10,419 nucleotides of DNA, taken from the NCBI GenBank assembly GCA_031287815.1, contig JAITSM010000083.1:1-10419 (forward strand), written 5' to 3'. Source of the DNA: Prevotellaceae bacterium. GTDB lineage: Bacteria > Bacteroidota > Bacteroidia > Bacteroidales > UBA932. Below, in pieces: positions 1 to 4,460 of this stretch; positions within the stretch are counted from its first letter, which is position 1; each line of letters opens with the position of its first letter. A model generated the notes under the pieces. It ran no database searches and was not told where the DNA came from. It saw only the letters and a list, made by a program, of their open reading frames with translations. The position numbers were made by a program, and so were the translations under genes.

Positions 1-10
1 CCGCTCACAC

Positions 11-107
11 GGGGCCACGCCCCGCACACACGGGGGCACGCCCCGCTCGCATGGGGGCGCGCCCCGCTCGAAGGGGGGCGCGCCCCGACGGAAGCGGGGA
101 AGCCCCC
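11..107. repeat. GC-rich palindromic tandem repeat, 21-bp period, five units
   Basis: Five GC-rich palindromic cores recur every 21 bp, beginning near 11, 33, 54, 75 and 96. The third and fourth cores are the perfect palindrome GGGGCGCGCCCC (54-65 and 75-86). The first two have the same arms around a CAC or AC centre, and the last is a degenerate GGGG-AAG-CCCC. The connectors between cores are similar (CGCTCG-like). The period equals three heptamers, matching the 7-bp arrays elsewhere in the window. Each core could fold as a short, very stable hairpin on either strand. The array lies beyond the 3' end of purE, so it could contribute to transcript ends, but no U-tract follows it. It has no unique spacers and is not a CRISPR. 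Confidence 0.85.
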
Positions 108-141
108 CAATAAATAGGAAATGAATACATTATTTCTTATG

Positions 142-211
142 TAGGAGGTAGGAGGTAGCTGCGCCAGCCACTGCCTACTGAAAACTGAAGACTGCCTACT
201 GAAGACTGCCC
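142..211. repeat. Heptamer array overlapping the purE 3' end
   Basis: Ten consecutive heptamers stay in one 7-bp phase from 142 to 211. Two copies of TAGGAGG (142-155) are followed by two diverged heptamers (156-169) and then six units of consensus ACTGMMN (170-211), alternating ACTGCCT and ACTGAAG types. A 13-bp direct repeat at 170-182 and 191-203 is a consequence of this phasing. The last units lie inside purE and supply its final codons and its TAG stop (complement of 196-198). The region between 108 and 141 shows nothing recognisable. Confidence 0.85.
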
Positions 212-720
212 CCCACCCTGTAGGCGAACACCACGTTTTTTAATTCGTCGTTGGCTTTTGCGATTTTGTCGGCCAGGTCGTTTTTAAACTGTTGGATTTT
301 TTTCAACAATTCCTCATTGCCGGTGGCCAGGATTTGCGCCGCCAGAATCCCCGCATTGTGCGCGCCGTCGAGCGCCACCGTAGCCACAGGAATCCCGGAA
401 GGCATTTGCAGGATAGACAATACGCTGTCCCAGCCGTCCATCGAATTGGCGGATTTAATGGGAACGCCAATGACGGGAATCGGCGTCAGGGCGGCAATGA
501 TACCGGGCAGATGCGCCGCGCCCCCGGCGCCGGCAATCACTACTTTTACCCCGCGCGTACACAGTTTTTTTGCAAAATCAAACACCATTTCGGGCACGCG
601 ATGCGCCGAAAGGGCATTTATTTCAAAGGGAATTTGCAGGTCATTCAAAAATTTTGCCGCAGCCGACATCACCGGTAAATCCGACGCGCTGCCCATGACA
701 ATACTGACAAGTGGTTTCAT
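196..720 (-). CDS. purE: N5-carboxyaminoimidazole ribonucleotide mutase PurE (class I)
   Basis: PurE moves the carboxyl group of N5-CAIR to carbon 4 to give CAIR, in cytoplasmic de novo purine synthesis. The 174-residue protein has usual class I length. Visible motifs are GSASD (residues 10-14) and SAHR (38-41), both in the nucleotide site, and the glycine-rich GAGGAAHLPG (64-73) that carries the catalytic histidine, followed by the conserved MDGWDSVLSILQMP segment (94-107). The ATG start at 720 places the first strand MKPLVSIVMGSASD exactly as in homologs. The gene diverges from hpt across a 97-bp gap holding a likely promoter. The last residues (GGSLQ) and the TAG stop are encoded by a 7-bp tandem array, so the extreme C-terminus is probably not conserved. 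Motif assignments rest on family knowledge; identification is secure. Confidence 0.97.
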   Translation of the reverse strand: MKPLVSIVMGSASDLPVMSAAAKFLNDLQIPFEINALSAHRVPEMVFDFAKKLCTRGVKVVIAGAGGAAHLPGIIAALTPIPVIGVPIKSANSMDGWDSVLSILQMPSGIPVATVALDGAHNAGILAAQILATGNEELLKKIQQFKNDLADKIAKANDELKNVVFAYRVGGSLQ

Positions 721-767
721 TTTTATGGAATGTTAATTGTTGATTTGATAAATAGTTTTTAGTAGTA

Positions 768-775
768 CAAAAATA
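768..775 (-). promoter_or_regulatory. Putative Bacteroidota -7 box for purE
   Basis: On the minus strand the octamer reads TATTTTTG, an exact match to the Bacteroidota consensus TAnnTTTG. It would place the transcript start about 40 nt before the purE ATG. No clear -33 TTTG lies at the usual spacing, and the region is very AT-rich, so a chance match is possible. For the divergent hpt promoter only the one-mismatch TATTTTTA at 781-788 was seen. Confidence 0.4.
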
Positions 776-817
776 ATAACTATTTTTACACTTTAAAAAT
801 TTATTCTTGAAAATATC

Positions 818-1357
818 ATGAAACGGGTAAAATTGCACGATAAGGAATTTGAAATCGCTATCCGGCATGACCAGATACAAACCGCCATAGGCGTAGTGGC
901 GCAAAAGATTCGGGAGGATATGAAAAACGAACCTATCCCCATTTTCTTGAGCGTGCTGAACGGCTCGTTCATGTTTACGTCGGATTTGCTGAAGCAAATG
1001 GATTTTAATTGCGAAGTGTCGTTTGTGAAACTGGCGTCGTACAGCGGCGTCGCCTCCACCAGAAAAGTGCAGGAACTGCTGGGATTGAGCACCGACATCA
1101 GCAACCGCACGGTAATTATTGTGGAGGATATTGTAGAAACCGGGCATACGCTGGTGGAACTGGTGGAAACGTTGAAAAAATACCGGCCCAAGCAAATCAA
1201 AGTGGCTACTTTCCTGCTGAAACCGGAGGCATACGATAAGGATATTCCCATTGATTATGTCGGCATGCGCATTCCAAATGATTTCATTGTAGGGTACGGG
1301 TTGGATTACGACCAGCTGGGGCGTAACCTCCGTAATATTTATAAAATTGTAAACTGA
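818..1357 (+). CDS. hpt: Hypoxanthine phosphoribosyltransferase
   Basis: This purine-salvage enzyme joins hypoxanthine (usually also guanine) to PRPP to give IMP or GMP in the cytoplasm. The 179-residue length is typical of bacterial Hpt. The PRPP-binding motif IIVEDIVETGHTL spans residues 100-112, the pyrophosphate-loop motif VLNGSFMF spans 46-53, and the C-terminal purine-site region includes VGMRIPNDFIVGYGLDY (148-164). The ATG at 818 is the natural start, and there is no Shine-Dalgarno sequence, as is common in this phylum. Only 7 bp separate it from adk, and both genes serve purine nucleotide balance, so co-transcription is likely. The order hpt-adk-obgE is familiar from Bacteroidales (established knowledge). 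Nothing in the protein looks abnormal. Confidence 0.96.
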   Translation: MKRVKLHDKEFEIAIRHDQIQTAIGVVAQKIREDMKNEPIPIFLSVLNGSFMFTSDLLKQMDFNCEVSFVKLASYSGVASTRKVQELLGLSTDISNRTVIIVEDIVETGHTLVELVETLKKYRPKQIKVATFLLKPEAYDKDIPIDYVGMRIPNDFIVGYGLDYDQLGRNLRNIYKIVN

Positions 1358-1364
1358 AAATGCT

Positions 1365-1937
1365 ATGTTGAATATTGTTCTCTTTGGCCCTCCGGGTGCG
1401 GGAAAAGGCACGGTGGCGAAAAAAGTGGTGGAGGAAAAAAAATTAGTACATCTGTCCACCGGCGATATATTGCGCGAGGAAATAGAACGCGGCTCTGCGC
1501 TTGGCAAAGAAGCCGGGCAGTTGATTGCGCAGGGGCAGTTGGTGCCCGATGAAGTGGTGGTGGCGATGGTGCGCGAATTTGTAAAACGGAAGATACCGTG
1601 TTCCGGTTTTATTTTCGACGGGTTCCCGCGTACGACGGAACAGGCGAAAGAACTGGATGCAATAATGGCGGCGCAGGGAGCGGCTATCACGATGATGATC
1701 GCTTTGGAGGTAAGCGAAGATGAAATTATCCGCCGGATGCTGAGCCGTGCGGAAATAGAAGGCCGCCCTGATGATACTATCGACGTTATTCGTAAACGCA
1801 TTGCCACGTATCATGAAAAAATAAAAGTTACGAGCGACTATTATAAAGCGCAAAACAAATACTACACGGTCGATAGCAGCCTTACGCCTGAAAATACATT
1901 GCGGCAAATATTGTCCATTGTGAAAGGTGAAGGGTAA
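1365..1937 (+). CDS. adk: Adenylate kinase, short-lid form
   Basis: Adenylate kinase interconverts ATP plus AMP and two ADP in the cytoplasm. The 190-residue protein has the P-loop GPPGAGKGT at residues 8-16, the AMP-site motif STGD at 31-34, and DGFPRT at 85-90. The lid is the short type: the segment RRMLSRAEIEGRPDDT (123-138) lacks the inserted zinc-type lid domain with four cysteines. The ATG at 1365 directly precedes the P-loop strand and lies 7 bp after hpt. The last residues (VKGEG) and the TAA stop are encoded by an in-phase 7-bp repeat of consensus GTRAARN that continues downstream. The very C-terminus is therefore probably lineage-specific and repeat-derived (inference). The catalytic part looks intact. 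Confidence 0.97.
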   Translation: MLNIVLFGPPGAGKGTVAKKVVEEKKLVHLSTGDILREEIERGSALGKEAGQLIAQGQLVPDEVVVAMVREFVKRKIPCSGFIFDGFPRTTEQAKELDAIMAAQGAAITMMIALEVSEDEIIRRMLSRAEIEGRPDDTIDVIRKRIATYHEKIKVTSDYYKAQNKYYTVDSSLTPENTLRQILSIVKGEG

Positions 1938-1961
1938 AAAGTGAAGTGTAAAGCGTGAAAC
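1920..1961 (+). repeat. Heptamer array at the adk 3' end (GTRAARN, six units)
   Basis: Six exact 7-bp steps, each beginning GTGAA or GTAAA, run from 1920 to 1961. Every unit has TGA or TAA at its second to fourth base. Because 7 is not a multiple of 3, consecutive units place stops in all three frames. The third unit supplies the adk stop codon (1935-1937), and the first two encode the last adk residues. Confidence 0.9.
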
Positions 1962-1982
1962 AATAGTAAGCGTATTAAAATA

Positions 1983-2010
1983 ATTCTCCATTCTCAACTC
2001 TCCATTCTCA
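1983..2010. repeat. Heptamer array just upstream of obgE (AYTCTCM, four units)
   Basis: Four heptamers alternate ATTCTCA and AYTCTCC forms between 1983 and 2010, giving a 13-bp direct repeat at 1985-1997 and 1999-2011. The array ends 2 bp before the GTG start of obgE, where a leader or ribosome-binding region would be expected. No promoter box was recognised between adk and obgE. Confidence 0.88.
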
Positions 2011-2012
2011 AA

Positions 2013-3011
2013 GTGTCAGCATCCAATTTTATAGATTATGTGCGTTTGTTTTGCTCGTCCGGCGCGGGCGGGAAAGGGTCTATGCACTTGCACCGGGAAA
2101 AATATGTACCCAAAGGCGGCCCCGACGGCGGCGACGGCGGGCGCGGCGGGAATATTATCCTGCGCGGAAATAAACAGCTTTGGACGCTTATTCATCTGAA
2201 GTACCGCAAGCACATTCGTGCGGAAGCCGGCGGTGCAGGCAGCGGTGCATTATGTCACGGCTCCGACGGCAAAGATATTATGCTGGACGTACCGCTTGGA
2301 ACGGTTGTCAAACGCGCCGGAACGGATGATGTCATAATTGAAATCACGGCAGGCGGCGAAGAAAAAGTACTGTTACACGGCGGGCGCGGCGGCAAGGGCA
2401 ACGCCTATTTTAAAACGGCGACCAACCAGACGCCGCGCTATGCGCAGCCGGGCGAGCCCGGTGAAGAGGACTGGTTTGTCTTTGAATTAAAACTGCTGGC
2501 AGACGTGGGGCTGGTCGGATTTCCCAATGCGGGGAAATCGACGTTGCTATCGGTGGTGTCGGCCGCCAAGCCGAAAATCGCCGATTATGCGTTCACCACA
2601 TTAGAGCCAAGTTTGGGCATCGTGGCGCACCGCGATAATCAATCGTTCGTCATGGCGGATATTCCCGGAATTATTGAGGGCGCGCACGAAGGGCGGGGGC
2701 TTGGTTTGCGCTTCCTGCGCCACATTGAACGTAATTCCATGCTCTTGTTTCTCATCCCCGCCGATAGCAAGGATATTGCCGGAGAATATAAAATATTATT
2801 GAACGAACTCCGCCAATACAATCCCGAATTACTCGACAAACAACGGGTTTTAGCCATTTCCAAGAGCGACCTGCTCGATGAGGAACTGGAAAAAGAAATT
2901 AAAAAATCACTTCCGAAAAAAGTCCCGCATATTTTCATTTCTTCCGTTTCTGGAAAAAATATCCCGCGGCTGAAAGACCTGCTATGGGCGATGCTGAATG
3001 AAAAGGAATGA
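2013..3011 (+). CDS. obgE: Obg family GTPase ObgE/CgtA
   Basis: ObgE is a GTPase that binds the large ribosomal subunit and links ribosome assembly to growth state. The 332-residue protein has the glycine-rich Obg fold (about residues 4-158, with GGPDGGDGGRGG at 35-46) and then the G domain: G1 GFPNAGKST (169-177), G2 threonine near 195-196, G3 DIPG (216-219), G4 SKSD (283-286), G5 near SSVSG (310-314). It stops after the G domain with no OCT domain, as is common in Bacteroidota. The start is GTG at 2013: upstream in frame there is only a stop at 1956-1958 and no ATG, and the encoded SNFIDYVRLFCSSGAGGKGS matches the normal Obg N-terminus. A 7-bp array abuts the start. It is probably co-transcribed with hpt and adk, across a 75-bp gap. 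Confidence 0.96.
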   Translation: MSASNFIDYVRLFCSSGAGGKGSMHLHREKYVPKGGPDGGDGGRGGNIILRGNKQLWTLIHLKYRKHIRAEAGGAGSGALCHGSDGKDIMLDVPLGTVVKRAGTDDVIIEITAGGEEKVLLHGGRGGKGNAYFKTATNQTPRYAQPGEPGEEDWFVFELKLLADVGLVGFPNAGKSTLLSVVSAAKPKIADYAFTTLEPSLGIVAHRDNQSFVMADIPGIIEGAHEGRGLGLRFLRHIERNSMLLFLIPADSKDIAGEYKILLNELRQYNPELLDKQRVLAISKSDLLDEELEKEIKKSLPKKVPHIFISSVSGKNIPRLKDLLWAMLNEKE

Positions 3012-3030
3012 GGCGTTATGGGATAGCGCG

Positions 3031-3051
3031 GACTACGCTATACGCACTACG
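3031..3051. repeat. Short heptamer repeat between convergent obgE and PAP2-plsC
   Basis: Three heptamers ending TACG (GACTACG type) fill 3031-3051. Read on the minus strand, each contains TAG, and the block directly follows the TAA stop of the PAP2-plsC gene (complement of 3054-3056). A 6-bp inverted repeat, ATAGCG at 3023-3028 and CGCTAT at 3036-3041, overlaps it. That stem has no U-tract on either side, so a terminator is only a weak possibility. Confidence 0.55.
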
Positions 3052-3053
3052 GA

Positions 3054-4430
3054 TTATTTCTGGGTTGGATATTTTTCCGGCGCCATTTGTTGATGCGTGT
3101 TTCGCATCAGGGCGTGCAGTTTGTGCATCATTTCTTTGGTGGCGGTGGCGGCTACTTCTTCTTCGGGAATTTCGGGCAGGATGTTTATGCGAAACGTTTG
3201 CTTGCGCCGCACAAGCCAGCTGTTTTTATGCAGGACGTCGAATGTGCCGTCAATGACTACCGGGAGGATGGCGGTCTTTGCGGTTCTTGCCAGCAGGAAG
3301 CCGCCTTCCTTAAAGTCGTGCATTTGCCCGTCTATGGAGCGCGTGCCTTCGGGAAAGAGAATGATGCTTACGTTCCGGCTTAGATAGTCCTGCGCTTCCT
3401 TCATCATTTTTTTCAGCCCTGTGCGGTCGCGCGAAATAAGCACGTCGCGATGCAGCCATAACGCCCATCCCACAAAGGGCAGCCGCAGCACTTCCTTTTT
3501 TGAAATCCATTTGAAGGGTTTGGGAATTTTATAGAGCAAACAAATATCGATCATTGACTGGTGGTTGGACAGGATGATGTATTTTTTCTTTGGCGCTACA
3601 TTTTCCAGCCCGTTTACCTGGAGATGCCACCAGGGCGCTATCCAGTAATATTGCAGCCCCCAAAAATAGGAATAGTAGTGCAGGATTTTCCTGTCGCGGT
3701 CAAACAGGCCGGTCAGCAGCAACAGTACGCCTCCAATAAAGAAAATAACCGGCGACGCAATGATAAAGTACAGGTAGTAGCAAAGGGAGTAGATAATTTT
3801 TCCAATTTGCCGGTTTGCTGGTTGGCCGGATTGACGGGGGATGCCGGTATCTTTGCAGATTTTTTTTGTATTTCTTTTATGCAAAAAAGAAATACAAAAA
3901 TTGTATAAAAGAAATACCAAGTAGCCGATTGCGATTCCGAGCAGCGCGCCGCCCAACAGGTCTAAGGGATAGTGTTTGCCTACGTAGATGCGGCTGTAGG
4001 CCACCAGCGCCGACCATGCATAAATGCCCACAGTGTAGTATTTTTTTCGGAAAATCAGGGCGGAAATGGTAGCAGAGCCGAATATGTTGGCGGCATGGTT
4101 GGACACGAAGCTGGCGAAGCGTCCGCCGCAGGCTTCCAGCGAATAAAGCAGCCCTTCAAATTCCAGGCAGGGGCGGGGGCGTTGCACGGCGTGTTTGATA
4201 AGGCCTCCCAACTGGTCGGTCAAAGCGAAAGCGAGCGCTACTGCCAACAACGCAAATAATCCGGCTGTCCACGTGCGTTTCCAGAAGAAGAAAAAAAACA
4301 TTCCGGCATACAGCAGCGCCCATGACCACCTGCCCGATGCGAAGAGCATCACCGGATCAAGCCATGCACAGTGTAATCCGTTGAGAAATAAAAAAACTTG
4401 TTGGTCGAGTGTTACAATGAAATCAAACAT
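3054..4430 (-). CDS. Fused PAP2 phosphatase and PlsC-type acyltransferase
   Basis: This 458-residue membrane protein joins two lipid enzymes. Residues 1 to about 178 are a PAP2 phosphatase with all three motifs: KX6RP (K79 to P87), SNH (110-112) and SRX5HX3D (S146, R147, H153, D157), set among several hydrophobic segments. Residues about 213 to 445 are a PlsC/LPLAT acyltransferase with a hydrophobic anchor (213-242), NHX4D (H290 to D295), a VLISRDRTG segment (330-338), FPEGTRS (359-365) and ILPVVIDGT (388-396). PlsC acylates lysophosphatidic acid. PAP2 enzymes dephosphorylate phosphatidic acid, phosphatidylglycerol phosphate or undecaprenyl pyrophosphate; which applies here cannot be read from sequence. 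No methionine occurs between M44 and M293, inside the acyltransferase motif, so PlsC is unlikely to have its own ATG start. The ORF is uninterrupted. It follows murF-alr by 30 bp. Confidence 0.93.
   Translation of the reverse strand: MFDFIVTLDQQVFLFLNGLHCAWLDPVMLFASGRWSWALLYAGMFFFFFWKRTWTAGLFALLAVALAFALTDQLGGLIKHAVQRPRPCLEFEGLLYSLEACGGRFASFVSNHAANIFGSATISALIFRKKYYTVGIYAWSALVAYSRIYVGKHYPLDLLGGALLGIAIGYLVFLLYNFCISFLHKRNTKKICKDTGIPRQSGQPANRQIGKIIYSLCYYLYFIIASPVIFFIGGVLLLLTGLFDRDRKILHYYSYFWGLQYYWIAPWWHLQVNGLENVAPKKKYIILSNHQSMIDICLLYKIPKPFKWISKKEVLRLPFVGWALWLHRDVLISRDRTGLKKMMKEAQDYLSRNVSIILFPEGTRSIDGQMHDFKEGGFLLARTAKTAILPVVIDGTFDVLHKNSWLVRRKQTFRINILPEIPEEEVAATATKEMMHKLHALMRNTHQQMAPEKYPTQK
3863..3900. 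repeat. Perfect 16-bp inverted repeat within the PAP2-PlsC linker
   Basis: The arms at 3863-3878 and 3885-3900 are exactly complementary (TTTTTGTATTTCTTTT against its reverse complement), with a 6-nt loop. A further direct copy of the inner word AAAAGAAATAC sits at 3907-3917. The repeat corresponds to protein residues 177-190, just after the last PAP2 membrane segment and before the PlsC anchor. In the RNA it would be a long AU-only hairpin within the coding region. Confidence 0.9.
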
Positions 4431-4447
4431 GGGAAACTTTTTTTATG

Positions 4448-4455
4448 CAAAGATA
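4448..4455 (-). promoter_or_regulatory. Putative -7 box for the PAP2-plsC gene
   Basis: The minus strand reads TATCTTTG, an exact match to TAnnTTTG, in the 30-bp gap after the murF-alr stop. A TTTA at 4474-4477 (minus) lies 18 nt upstream, close to the -33 TTTG position but one base off and slightly tight. The implied leader would be only about 10 nt, so the gene may instead rely mainly on read-through from murF-alr. Confidence 0.35.
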
Positions 4456-4460
4456 AAAAA

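Noticed and set aside
11..107. Possible CRISPR array
   Set aside because: The repeats are 21 bp end to end with palindromic cores and near-identical connectors; there are no unique spacers and no cas genes.
731..751. Two to three weak heptamer steps (TGTTAAT, TGTTGAT) in the purE-hpt gap
   Set aside because: The match is too short and too diverged in an AT-rich gap to count as an array.
641..1807. Long open frame on the minus strand (388 codons) opposite hpt and adk
   Set aside because: It is antisense to two clear enzymes with intact motifs, shows no recognisable domain, and is explained as a codon-bias shadow.
3023..3041. Hairpin ATAGCG/CGCTAT as a bidirectional terminator between obgE and PAP2-plsC
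   Set aside because: The stem is only 6 bp, has no U-tract on either strand, and is a by-product of the heptamer repeat there.
3054..4430. Sequencing frameshift joining two separate genes
   Set aside because: Both domains and the linker are in one frame with no stop, and no start codon is placed for a separate PlsC; only raw reads could overturn this.
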